From assembly GCF_000506985.1 (NCBI RefSeq), contig NZ_KI650979.1:186001-250000 (forward strand): a DNA stretch of 64,000 nucleotides, given 5' to 3'. The number at the start of each line of letters is the position of its first letter. The stretch's first letter is position 1. Positions 28,418 through 36,648 of the stretch are shown here, piece by piece. Source of the DNA: Advenella kashmirensis W13003 (lineage in GTDB: Bacteria; Pseudomonadota; Gammaproteobacteria; Burkholderiales; Burkholderiaceae_B). Position numbers and translations under genes: made by a program. The notes beneath the pieces were generated by a model. The model saw only the letters and a list, made by a program, of their open reading frames with translations, was not told the DNA's origin and made no database searches.

Positions 28418-28894
28418 ATGCAACACGATCTGGAAACCCGCGCAGCAAGCAGCGACCATGCCGAATTGCGCCTGTGGCTGCGCCTGCTGACCTGCACCAG
28501 CCTGATCGAAAATCACATTCGCAATTGTCTGCGTGTGCAGTTCGATTGCACCCTGCCGCGCTTTGACCTGATGGCACAGCTGGCGCGGGAACCGCAGGGC
28601 ATGCGCATGGGCGATCTGTCCGCGCGCCTGATGGTCAGCAACGGCAATGTCACGGCGATTGCCAACCAGCTTGAAAAAGAAGGCCTGATCCTGCGCAAAG
28701 TCAGCAGCGAAGACCGGCGCACGACTTTTCTGCGCCTGAGCGCCAAGGGGCGCCGACAGTTCGACAAGATGGCCGCCGCTCACGAAACCTGGCTTCAGGA
28801 CATGTTCAGCAGCATGCCCAAAGGCAATCAGAAAGAGCTGTATACTCTGCTTGCCGATCTGAAACAGACCGCCCTGAGCGCTTCCCGCCTATGA
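28418..28894 (+). CDS. MarR-family transcriptional regulator of the aromatic-CoA operon
   Basis: The 158-residue protein is counted from ATG 28418, which has AGGAG nine bases upstream. It shows the winged helix: RFDLMAQLAREPQGMRMGDLSARLMVSNGNVTAIANQLEKEGLILRKVSSEDRRTTFLRLSAKGR, with the DRR wing. It faces the operon head, the usual arrangement for repressors such as the BadR/HcaR-type MarR proteins, which are released by aromatic acids or their CoA thioesters. Effector identity is not visible. Confidence 0.93.
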   Translation: MQHDLETRAASSDHAELRLWLRLLTCTSLIENHIRNCLRVQFDCTLPRFDLMAQLAREPQGMRMGDLSARLMVSNGNVTAIANQLEKEGLILRKVSSEDRRTTFLRLSAKGRRQFDKMAAAHETWLQDMFSSMPKGNQKELYTLLADLKQTALSASRL

Positions 28895-29023
28895 CGGAAA
28901 TGAAGGCCATGAGCGCCTCCATAACGGGACTCGCACCGCACGCTTTTGCCGTCGCTTCGTATATCCCGTAGCCTGCACACCTGCCATCACGGTCGTCCGC
29001 CCGTTCGGGTAAAATAACTTTTT

Positions 29024-29051
29024 CTGACGACAATACGATGACTGTCGTCAG
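29024..29051 (+). promoter_or_regulatory. Perfect 9-bp inverted repeat before glpD
   Basis: CTGACGACA (29024-29032) and TGTCGTCAG (29043-29051) flank a 10-base spacer and end 26 bases before the glpD ATG. It could be an operator or a 5'-UTR hairpin next to the ribosome site. It does not match the E. coli GlpR operator. See findings. Confidence 0.6.
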
Positions 29052-29077
29052 TAATGTATTTCTTCGGAGCAGTCCAG

Positions 29078-30670
29078 ATGAACACGGAAGCGATTCAGCA
29101 GAATGATCAATCCATGGCGCAGGTCGATCTGCTGGTGGTCGGCGGCGGAATCAACGGAACCGGCATTGCCCGTGACGCTGTCGGGCGCGGCCTGTCGGTA
29201 CTGCTCTGTGAAAAAGACGACCTGGCCAGTGCAACCTCGTCGGCCAGCAGCAAGCTGATTCATGGCGGTTTGCGCTACCTGGAGCAATACGAATTCCGTC
29301 TTGTGCGCGAAGCACTGGCCGAGCGTGAGGTCTTGCTGAACATTGCCCCGCATATTGTGCGACCCCTGCGCTTTGTATTGCCTCATGATCATACTTTGCG
29401 TCCGGTCTGGATGATTCGCGCAGGCCTTTTCCTGTATGACCATCTGGCGCGACGCTCGCCACGCCTGCCCGGCTCCCGTCATGTGCGCCTGGACGACGAG
29501 TCAGCCTTTGCCCGGCCGATGGCCGACCGGATCAAACAGGGCTTTCTGTATTCAGACTGCCAGGTAGACGATTCCCGGCTGGTTGTGCTCAATGCCATGG
29601 ACGCACAACAACGCGGCGCGCAAATTCTGACGCGCACAGCCTGCGTCTGCGCCCAGCCCAGGGATGGCCGCTGGCAGGTCACCTTGCAGGATGTCCACGG
29701 CCGCCAGCTGGAGGTCAGCGCACGAGTCCTGGTGAACGCGGCCGGCCCCTGGGTCGAAAATGTACAACAATCGGTCAGCGACACCCAGACAAAAACCCAT
29801 AATCATCTGCGCCTGATCAAAGGCAGTCATCTGGTCACCCGAAAACTGTATGAGGGCGACCACGCTTATATTCTGCAAAACGACGACAAACGCATTGTCT
29901 TTATCACACCGCACCGTGATGCCTATTCCATGATCGGCACAACCGATGTCGACTTCAGCGGCGATGCCCGACACGCCACGATTTCTGAAGAAGAAACAAG
30001 CTATTTGCTGTCAGTCGTCAACCGCTACCTGCGCGAGCCGGTCACGCCCAGCGATGTGGTCTCCAGCTGGTCGGGCGTGCGTCCCCTGTATGACGATGCC
30101 GAAGGCAAAGCCTCTGCCGTCACCCGCGACTATGTCTTCGACGTAACGGGTGGCAAAAACGGCGCCCCCGTCATGCTGTCCATTTTTGGTGGCAAAATCA
30201 CCACCTATCGGAAACTGGCCGAACACGCCCTGGAAAAACTGCAGCCCTTTCTGAAGCAGGGGCCGGCCTGGACAGCCACCGCAACGCTGCCCGGCGGCCA
30301 GCTACCTGAAACGGACCCACGGCGCTTTCTGCAACATTTACAGGCAGATTATCCCTGGCTGGACCTGAAACTACTGGAACGCCTCGTCGCAGCCTATGGC
30401 TCGATGACATCCGAGATTATCGGCAAGGCACAGTCGACTGCCGATCTGGGCATGCATTTCGGCCATGGACTGTATGAAGCAGAAGCCCGCTGGCTTATTG
30501 ACCGGGAATGGGCCCAGACGCCACAGGATATTTTGTGGCGCCGCACGCGGCTGGGGCTCAAATTCAGTGACGGACAGGTACGAACGCTTGAACACTGGCT
30601 GGCGGGCAGAACCCCTGCCGCAGTGGGGCAGTCTGCCGCTTTCTTTGATACTGCGCTCGCGCCGGAATAA
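29078..30670 (+). CDS. glpD: Aerobic glycerol-3-phosphate dehydrogenase
   Basis: It is 530 residues from ATG 29078 (CGGAG upstream). The FAD motif VVGGGINGTGIARDA (about 20-34), the GlpD signature SSKLIHGGLRYLEQ and the substrate-binding GVRPLYDD are present. The C-terminal DAO_C domain has LGLKFSDG. It is a membrane-associated flavoenzyme that oxidises sn-glycerol 3-phosphate to DHAP and passes electrons to quinone. No glpF, glpK or glpR is adjacent, so it is a lone copy, unlike the usual glp operon. Confidence 0.97.
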   Translation: MNTEAIQQNDQSMAQVDLLVVGGGINGTGIARDAVGRGLSVLLCEKDDLASATSSASSKLIHGGLRYLEQYEFRLVREALAEREVLLNIAPHIVRPLRFVLPHDHTLRPVWMIRAGLFLYDHLARRSPRLPGSRHVRLDDESAFARPMADRIKQGFLYSDCQVDDSRLVVLNAMDAQQRGAQILTRTACVCAQPRDGRWQVTLQDVHGRQLEVSARVLVNAAGPWVENVQQSVSDTQTKTHNHLRLIKGSHLVTRKLYEGDHAYILQNDDKRIVFITPHRDAYSMIGTTDVDFSGDARHATISEEETSYLLSVVNRYLREPVTPSDVVSSWSGVRPLYDDAEGKASAVTRDYVFDVTGGKNGAPVMLSIFGGKITTYRKLAEHALEKLQPFLKQGPAWTATATLPGGQLPETDPRRFLQHLQADYPWLDLKLLERLVAAYGSMTSEIIGKAQSTADLGMHFGHGLYEAEARWLIDREWAQTPQDILWRRTRLGLKFSDGQVRTLEHWLAGRTPAAVGQSAAFFDTALAPE

Positions 30671-30720
30671 ACCATGGAAGGAATGGATTTCCTGCTGATT
30701 TGAATGCTTATGTCCAATTT

Positions 30721-30732
30721 ATGACATGTCAT
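30721..30732. promoter_or_regulatory. 12-bp perfect palindrome before the CYTH-CHAD gene
   Basis: ATGACATGTCAT is fully self-complementary and lies 71 bases before the start codon at 30804, a plausible repressor or activator site. No known regulator is assigned. Confidence 0.4.
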
Positions 30733-30803
30733 CAAATACATATCTTCCTAGTGTTACTATACGTAGCATCTCCAAATTACGTATTACCCAAATCACAACG
30801 ACT

Positions 30804-32540
30804 ATGTCTGAACAGGAACTCAAGCTGCACGTGCCTGCGTCCGCAGCTGCGCAGGTAGAAAGCGCACTTAAGAAAGCCAAATGCGACACCATTTCGCTGC
30901 GCGCCATGTATTTCGATACTCCCGACCGCGAACTGGCCAAGGCGAAAATTGCCATCCGGCTGCGGCTGGAAGGCGATAACTGGGTCCAAACCCTCAAAAT
31001 GCCGGGCGCCAACGCCCTGACCAAACTGGAACTCAACCACAACCGCCCCAACGCGGTTCTGGATCTGAGCCTGTACGCCGGAACCCCGGCAGAAGCCGCA
31101 CTGCTCAAACTGGGTAAACCCCTGGAGCTTCGCTACGAAACCGACATCACCCGCCTGTACCGCCGCCAGCGCACCCGCAAGGGCACGGTCGAAATCGCCT
31201 TCGATACGGGTGTCATCCGGGCCGGCGAGCTGGAACTGCCCGTCTCTGAAGTGGAGTTCGAACTGGTTTCCGGCACAGCCGAAGCGATTTTCGAGCTGGG
31301 ACACAAATGGCTGTCTCAATACAAACTGCTTTTGGACCTGCGCAGCAAATCACATCGCGGCGACGCCCTCGCCCAGTCTGCCGCCAATATCCGCGACGCA
31401 GGCGGGGCGATAGCCAGCTCCCAGTCGCGCGATAGCGAAGTGACGCGTTTCTGGGCACCCCGCAAGGCACGCGCCTATGAGATTGACAAGCTGGGCAGCG
31501 CCACGCAGGCCCTGATTTCTGTCACCAACGAATGTCTGGAACAGATCACTGCCAATGCGGGCGCTCTGGCCGAAATCGACACGCTGGGCGTGGTCCAGGT
31601 CGGACGGCCGGAACATGTTCATCAATTGCGTATCGGCATGCGTCGCCTGACCAGCAACTGGAAACTGTTTTCAGGCCTGGCCTGGCTGCCCGACGAAGAC
31701 ATCCGCAACGAATTGCGCGTACATCTGGCCCGATTCGGCGCGACCCGCGATCTTGATGTCATGCTGGCCACCATCGTGCCTGTCCTGACAGACGCCGGCA
31801 TGCCGGCCATGCAATTTGGCTCACATGCGGAAGGCGCCACGCCTCACGATATTGCCAAAAGCCCGGCCTTCCAGCAATGGTTGCTGCGACTGCTTGAGTG
31901 GACGGTGCTCACGCCCACCAACGATCCGATCGAAGCGGCCGCCGAGGACATCGACACAACGCAAGACGATCAGGACCTGCCCGATGCACTGGATTCAAAC
32001 GATGCCGAACAGACCACACCAGAGGCGACGCAAGCCGCCGCATCTGCCATTCAGGATGTGGCCCTGTCTGCGCCCGCGCCAACTGATACGGCATCGTCGT
32101 CCGGTCTGCTCGAACCATTGATCATTCCCCTGACGCCCCTGCCCCAGGGACGGCCCGTTTTACGCAGGATGCTGGAGCAGCGCCTGAATAAATGGAACCG
32201 GCAGATCGTGCGTCACTGGAAAACCGAAGACAAGTCGGATATTGAGTCGTACCATGACTTGCGCAAGCGCATCAAACGCATGCGTTATGCGCTGAATGTG
32301 TATGAGGGCCTGCGTCCCAACTGCAATCTGGGCCCGTATGTGAAGAAACTTGCCGCCGCACAGGAAGTGTTCGGCAAACTGAATGATATGTCCACCGCCC
32401 TGACGTTCTTCAGCGCCCACACACAAACCCACCCGGGTGCCTGGTTCGCCGTGGGCTGGTTGACAGCCACACTGGAGACGTTGAAACACGAGGCCGACGA
32501 GGCACTGACTCACGTCCCGGGGAAAATCCGATACGATTGA
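30804..32540 (+). CDS. CYTH and CHAD domain protein (inorganic triphosphatase-like)
   Basis: It is 578 residues from ATG 30804. Residues 1-200 are a CYTH (triphosphate tunnel) domain with the hallmark ExExK motif EQELK near residue 3 and alternating charged strands such as AIRLRLEGDNW and TDITRLYRRQR. From about 220 comes a CHAD domain of histidine/arginine helices (VHQLRIGMRRLTSNWKLF and YHDLRKRIKRMRYALNVYE). The CHAD domain is split by a low-complexity acidic/Ala-Pro insert (about 373-449). CYTH proteins hydrolyse triphosphate; CHAD domains bind polyphosphate. No polyphosphate kinase is nearby. Confidence 0.92.
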   Translation: MSEQELKLHVPASAAAQVESALKKAKCDTISLRAMYFDTPDRELAKAKIAIRLRLEGDNWVQTLKMPGANALTKLELNHNRPNAVLDLSLYAGTPAEAALLKLGKPLELRYETDITRLYRRQRTRKGTVEIAFDTGVIRAGELELPVSEVEFELVSGTAEAIFELGHKWLSQYKLLLDLRSKSHRGDALAQSAANIRDAGGAIASSQSRDSEVTRFWAPRKARAYEIDKLGSATQALISVTNECLEQITANAGALAEIDTLGVVQVGRPEHVHQLRIGMRRLTSNWKLFSGLAWLPDEDIRNELRVHLARFGATRDLDVMLATIVPVLTDAGMPAMQFGSHAEGATPHDIAKSPAFQQWLLRLLEWTVLTPTNDPIEAAAEDIDTTQDDQDLPDALDSNDAEQTTPEATQAAASAIQDVALSAPAPTDTASSSGLLEPLIIPLTPLPQGRPVLRRMLEQRLNKWNRQIVRHWKTEDKSDIESYHDLRKRIKRMRYALNVYEGLRPNCNLGPYVKKLAAAQEVFGKLNDMSTALTFFSAHTQTHPGAWFAVGWLTATLETLKHEADEALTHVPGKIRYD

Positions 32541-32577
32541 TTGATCCGATTAAGCAAATAGTAGAAGAGCCAGGCGC

Positions 32578-32619
32578 AAAAAAAGCCGAATCTGGAACCG
32601 TACCGGATTCGGCTTTTTT
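32578..32619. terminator. Bidirectional Rho-independent terminator between CYTH-CHAD and ftsY
   Basis: AAAAAAAGCCGAATC, a 12-base loop and GATTCGGCTTTTTT form a strong stem with a T-run on each strand, serving both convergent genes. Confidence 0.92.
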
Positions 32620-32728
32620 ACGCGTTGGCGGAAACCAGCTTACGGTTGGCCTTCGTTGCGGGATTTTGAATAGTACTGACTTGCGGTTGTCCCTCGACCC
32701 GGAGTCCTGAATCGCAAACTCTGGCTGG

Positions 32729-34516
32729 TCAGTCGCCCAGCAATGCGCCCGCAAATTCGGACGCAACAAAGGGTTGCAGGTCCTGCAAGGTTTCGCCCAC
32801 GCCGATCCAGTATACGGGCACCGGACGAACGCCCTGGCTGCCCGCCGCGACCGCAGCCAATGTGCCTCCTTTGGCGGTGCCATCCAGTTTGGTCACGACC
32901 AACCCGGTCAGGGTGAGAGCCGCATCAAAAGCCTTGATCTGCGAAATCGCGTTCTGGCCGGTATTGCCATCCACAACCAGCAGAACCTCATGAGGGGCTT
33001 CACCATCAGCCTTGCCAATGACCCGCTTGATTTTCTTGAGCTCTTCCATGAGGTGCAGTTGCGTCGGCAGCCGGCCTGCAGTGTCGACCATAACGATCGA
33101 AGCCTTGCGGGCCCGGCCGGCGTTGACGGCATCGAACGCCACGGCGGCAGGATCGCCGCCATCCTGCGCAATGACGGCCACGTTATTGCGTGCACCCCAT
33201 TCGATCAACTGCTCGCGCGCCGCGGCGCGGAACGTATCGCCGGCGGCCAGCAGCACACTGTGTCCCTGCGCCTGGAAGTGATGTGCCAGTTTGCCGATTG
33301 AGGTGGTTTTTCCGGCGCCATTGACGCCTGCAATCATCACAACGCGCGTCTGGCCCGTGCCGGCATTAAACGGCTTTTCCAGCGGCGTCAAATGCTCTGC
33401 CAGCAGATCGCGCAAGGCGCGCTTGACCGTTTGCGCATCTTCAATCCGCTCTTTTTTCACCTTGTTGCGAAGTTTGTCGAGCAGCGATTGGGTCGCCTCA
33501 ACACCGGCATCGGCCATGATCAGGGCCGTTTCCAGTTCTTCAAAGAGATTTTCATCAACCTTGACGCCCACAAACAAGGAACTGATATTGGAACCGGTGC
33601 GTGACAGACCGTCCTTGAGCCGCGACAGCCAGGATTTTTTCTCTGGGCGGGGTGTTTCTGCTGCGGATGTTGCAGGTGCGGCCGGGGCGACCAAAGGCGG
33701 CACAATCGGGGATGGTGTGGAAACAGGCGTGTCGGCAGTCACTGAGGTCGTCTCGGGCGCCGACGGTGCAGTTGCGACTGCTTGAGACTGAGGCGACGCA
33801 GAAGCGACTGCGGTCGGGCTAGCGACTGCACTGGCTGATGGCGATGAAACGGGCGTGGCGTGGGACGCGGCTGCAGTCTGGGCTGCGGATGCTGCTTCTG
33901 GCGCGAGCACCGCTTCGATGGGTTTTCTGGCACCGGCAGCCTTCTCGCTCAGATCCACATGAACCGGCGGTGCTTCGGGGAGCGAGCGCACATCGCGTTC
34001 GCTTACCGAGGAGGACAGAGGTACCGAATCAGAAGGCCTTGTCAGTGGTGGCGGCGTTTGCCCGGGCGCCTGGGGTGATGGCTCGGCGGGCACTGGCGGT
34101 GGCACTTCCCTGATCGTTGGCTCGGCTGGTGCAGGCGCTGGCGGTTCCTTGACCGGCGGCTCGTCCGGCGCAGGCGCTGGTGGTTCTTTGACGGGCGGCT
34201 CAGCTGGCGCAGGCGGTGGTGGCTCCTTGACTGGCGGCTCGACGGGTGCCGGTGCAGGCGGCTCCTTGACGGGCGGTTCGGGTAAAGGCGGCTCTTCAAT
34301 TGAAGGTCCGTTTTCAGATGGCGCTTTTCCCGTGTTGCTGTCATTCTGTTCGACGTGTTCAGCATCGCCCCGTTCATGCGCGAGCGTGTGATCCGGGACA
34401 GGCGTCAGCGCAACCCCTTCTTCAAGGGTCTCGGGCTGGCGGGTCTCGAGAACCGGCTCAACGGGCTTTCCCGTGGTCTCGCTGGTTTTCTTTTTACGTT
34501 TGAAAAAACTGAACAT
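32729..34516 (-). CDS. ftsY: Signal recognition particle receptor FtsY with a long repeat-bearing N-terminal region
   Basis: The 595-residue protein has an NG domain in its C-terminal half: helices from about 295, the G1 loop GVNGAGKTTSIGKLAH, VDTAGRLPTQLHLMEEL, TKLDGTAKGG and a C-terminal GVGETLQDLQPF. It is the SRP receptor that docks ribosome-SRP complexes at the inner membrane. The acidic/proline-alanine N-terminal region (about 1-290) starts with a basic, hydrophobic MFSFFKRKKK and contains five tandem 13-residue repeats (80-144; DNA 34085-34279). Usual FtsY proteins are 300-500 residues. It is divergent from rsmD. Confidence 0.98.
   Translation of the reverse strand: MFSFFKRKKKTSETTGKPVEPVLETRQPETLEEGVALTPVPDHTLAHERGDAEHVEQNDSNTGKAPSENGPSIEEPPLPEPPVKEPPAPAPVEPPVKEPPPPAPAEPPVKEPPAPAPDEPPVKEPPAPAPAEPTIREVPPPVPAEPSPQAPGQTPPPLTRPSDSVPLSSSVSERDVRSLPEAPPVHVDLSEKAAGARKPIEAVLAPEAASAAQTAAASHATPVSSPSASAVASPTAVASASPQSQAVATAPSAPETTSVTADTPVSTPSPIVPPLVAPAAPATSAAETPRPEKKSWLSRLKDGLSRTGSNISSLFVGVKVDENLFEELETALIMADAGVEATQSLLDKLRNKVKKERIEDAQTVKRALRDLLAEHLTPLEKPFNAGTGQTRVVMIAGVNGAGKTTSIGKLAHHFQAQGHSVLLAAGDTFRAAAREQLIEWGARNNVAVIAQDGGDPAAVAFDAVNAGRARKASIVMVDTAGRLPTQLHLMEELKKIKRVIGKADGEAPHEVLLVVDGNTGQNAISQIKAFDAALTLTGLVVTKLDGTAKGGTLAAVAAGSQGVRPVPVYWIGVGETLQDLQPFVASEFAGALLGD
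34085..34279 (-). repeat. Five tandem 39-bp repeats in ftsY
   Basis: The 195-bp stretch encodes five consecutive 13-residue units of the type EPPVKEPPAPAP(x), residues 80-144 of FtsY. The fifth unit is diverged (EPTIREVPPPVPA). The repeats are in frame, so copy-number change would alter linker length without frameshift. Confidence 0.9.
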
Positions 34517-34586
34517 GGGTCGTCGCAGGAAAGTGAATACTACAATAACAATAGGATTTTCTATTTTAACAGTCTATGTCACAACA

Positions 34587-35198
34587 ATGATGAAACCAGC
34601 AAACCGCCAGACAGGCGCCTCGGGCAAGCGCCAGGCCGTCCGGATTATTGGCGGCCAATACCGCAGGTCACTGATTCCGGTCGTGGACGCCGGTGGCCTG
34701 CGCCCCACCTCCGATCGCATCCGCGAAACCCTGTTCAACTGGCTCACGCATTTGTGGGACGGTAAGTTCGATGACAAATCGGTCCTTGATGTATTCGCCG
34801 GTTCGGGAGCACTGGGCTTTGAAGCGGCCTCGCGCGGGGCTGCACATGTGCAGATGGCCGAAAACAACCCGGCGGCCCTGGCCACTCTGCGGGCAACCCG
34901 TGACAAATTGCAGGCAAATCAGGTGCGCATCAACAGCACCGATGCCTTTGTCATGCTGCAACGGATGGACGCCAGCAAGTTTGATCTGGTGCTGCTCGAT
35001 CCGCCCTTTGCAGGCAAGTTGTTCGATCGGGTGTTTCCTTATCTTGAGGCAATTCTCAAGCCCGGCGGACTGGTCTATATTGAATCGGATCGGCCCGAAG
35101 ACCCGGGTCCCGCCTTTCCAGTCATCCGCCAGGGCAAGGCCGGACAGGTGTATTATCAGTTACACGAACGGCTTATTGCGCCGCACAAGAACGATTAA
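34587..35198 (+). CDS. rsmD: 16S rRNA (guanine966-N2)-methyltransferase
   Basis: It is 203 residues from ATG 34587 (a second ATG follows at 34590). An upstream extension to 34473 would overlap ftsY and is rejected. RsmD features are RIIGGQYRRSLIPV at the start, GLRPTSDRIRETLFNWL, the SAM-binding DVFAGSGALGFEAASRGA, and the catalytic LLDPPFAG. It methylates the 30S subunit at G966. It is divergent from ftsY (70-base gap) and upstream of coaD, an arrangement common in proteobacteria. Confidence 0.97.
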   Translation: MMKPANRQTGASGKRQAVRIIGGQYRRSLIPVVDAGGLRPTSDRIRETLFNWLTHLWDGKFDDKSVLDVFAGSGALGFEAASRGAAHVQMAENNPAALATLRATRDKLQANQVRINSTDAFVMLQRMDASKFDLVLLDPPFAGKLFDRVFPYLEAILKPGGLVYIESDRPEDPGPAFPVIRQGKAGQVYYQLHERLIAPHKND

Positions 35199-35285
35199 AT
35201 ACCCTATAATCGACGTTCCTTTAAACGCTCAGGCCGCTATTGCGGTCTCTTTCCCGGCATCGATCGGGATCAAACGGAGCACATG

Positions 35286-35801
35286 ATGATCACTGCTGTA
35301 TACCCAGGGACATTTGATCCTCTCACCCGCGGACACGAGGATCTGGTGCGACGCGCAGCCAGCCTGTTTGATCACGTCGTGGTCGGCGTTGCCGTCAGCG
35401 CCGGGAAAAACCCACTGTTCACGATTGAAGAGCGCCTGCAAATTGCCGAGGAAGTGCTGGGTCACTACCCGAATGTCAGCGTCAAAAGCTTTGGCGGCCT
35501 GCTCAAGGATTTCGTGCGCCAAGAAGACGCACGCATCATCGTACGCGGCCTGCGCGCCGTTTCCGACTTCGAGTACGAATTCCAGATGGCCGGCATGAAC
35601 CGGCATCTGCTGCCCGATGTAGAAACGCTCTTCATGACGCCCTCCGATCAATACCAATTCATTTCCGGCACCTTTGTGCGTGAAATCGCCCTGCTGGGTG
35701 GCGAGGTCGGCAAATTCGTCTTCCCTTCCGTTGAGCGCTGGCTGCACGAAAAGTCCAAGATCCGCCTGGCCGCGCGACAGGCTCAGTCAAAAGACGAGTA
35801 A
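35286..35801 (+). CDS. coaD: Phosphopantetheine adenylyltransferase
   Basis: The 171-residue protein has the nucleotidyltransferase signature [14 protein letters not shown] (T/H-x-G-H), [20 protein letters not shown] and [10 protein letters not shown] near the C terminus. It transfers AMP to 4'-phosphopantetheine, the fourth step of CoA synthesis. Two adjacent ATGs (35283, 35286) share a GGAG site; 35286 has the better spacing. A TATAAT at 35205-35210 could be its own -10. Confidence 0.97.
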   Translation: MITAVYPGTFDPLTRGHEDLVRRAASLFDHVVVGVAVSAGKNPLFTIEERLQIAEEVLGHYPNVSVKSFGGLLKDFVRQEDARIIVRGLRAVSDFEYEFQMAGMNRHLLPDVETLFMTPSDQYQFISGTFVREIALLGGEVGKFVFPSVERWLHEKSKIRLAARQAQSKDE

Positions 35802-35807
35802 AAAAAC

Positions 35808-35829
35808 ACGCCTGGGTCCTCCCAGGCGT
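35808..35829. other. Hairpin after coaD
   Basis: A perfect 9-bp stem, ACGCCTGGG/CCCAGGCGT, with loop TCCT lies six bases after the coaD stop. The A-run (35800-35806) lies before it, so the U-tract would be on minus-strand transcripts. It could terminate read-through antisense to the ferredoxin gene or protect the coaD 3' end. Confidence 0.55.
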
Positions 35830-35986
35830 CCCTGACAAAAATGAAGCGTAAATAAGCTGCAGCAACCTGCGAAGCCGCAGCGCTGCAACGCTCACCCTTT
35901 GCGGCGAAACACTTGCCTTTTCAGGTATTTATCCGGTCATTGGCGTACACTAGAGGGGTGTCTAAACTGAAAACGCCGAAACCATC

Positions 35987-36238
35987 ATGGCCCTGCTGAT
36001 TACCGATGAATGCATCAACTGTGACGTCTGCGAACCGCAGTGTCCCAATGAAGCCATTTATATGGGGGTGGATTTTTATGAAATCGACCCTGCCAAGTGC
36101 ACCGAATGCGTCGGGCACCATGGCGAGCCGCAATGCCAGGTCGTCTGCCCGGTCGAGTGTATCGAAGTCAATCCTGAATGGCAGGAGTCCCAGGATATGC
36201 TCATGGCCAAATTCTACAAACTGACCAAAGCGGCCTGA
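35987..36238 (+). CDS. YfhL-type 2[4Fe-4S] ferredoxin
   Basis: The 83-residue protein opens with MALLITDECINCDVCEPQCPN, the first CxxCxxCxxxCP cluster. A second cluster, CTECVGHHGEPQCQVVCPVEC, has the eight-residue insert typical of YfhL/FdxN proteins. It is a cytoplasmic electron carrier of low potential. In many betaproteobacteria a gene of this kind follows coaD, as here. The partner is unknown. Confidence 0.95.
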   Translation: MALLITDECINCDVCEPQCPNEAIYMGVDFYEIDPAKCTECVGHHGEPQCQVVCPVECIEVNPEWQESQDMLMAKFYKLTKAA

Positions 36239-36240
36239 AA

Positions 36241-36615
36241 TCAGGCCTCCAGACTCTCATCGGGGTGCAGCTTGACCAGGCGTACGGGTCGTTCCAGAAG
36301 TTTACTGAACCATGCGTCCGCCAACTGCCCCTCGCTCACAACCCGCAAGGTGCGTCCCTTCACCTGCGCCTCTTCAAACGCCTCTTCATCATCTTCCAGC
36401 ACATCGACCGGGATGTCCAGCCGCAGCATGCCTGGCGCACGAATTACCAGATAATCAAAACGAATGGCAAGTTCCACGTGCTTTAAAAGCGGGTCGTCAG
36501 TATTCAATGCCTGTGACTGTTCATCCAGAAGCAGCCAGCGCAATTGTGCGGCCGGCCGGATCGGGCCAGCGATGGCAGAGCATTGATAAATGGGCTGAAA
36601 TTCGGAAATCGTCAT
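36241..36615 (-). CDS. Stand-alone MOSC N-terminal beta-barrel domain protein
   Basis: The 124-residue protein matches the pattern of the MOSC N-terminal domain: an early PIRPAAQLRWLLLDEQSQALNT, then LVIRAPGMLRLDIPVD, and at the end DAWFSKLLERPVRLVKLHPDES. In molybdenum-cofactor sulfurase-like and YcbX-type proteins this barrel precedes a catalytic MOSC domain. Here the MOSC domain and its cysteine are absent, so it has no obvious catalytic site. Its stop lies two bases after the convergent ferredoxin stop. The family call is from recall of the pattern, not a search. Confidence 0.75.
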   Translation of the reverse strand: MTISEFQPIYQCSAIAGPIRPAAQLRWLLLDEQSQALNTDDPLLKHVELAIRFDYLVIRAPGMLRLDIPVDVLEDDEEAFEEAQVKGRTLRVVSEGQLADAWFSKLLERPVRLVKLHPDESLEA

Positions 36616-36648
36616 GGTGCGAAACGGGAAAGAGTAAAAACTGCAGAT

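Noticed and set aside
34085-34279. CRISPR-like repeats
   Set aside because: The units are contiguous, in frame in ftsY and have no spacers.
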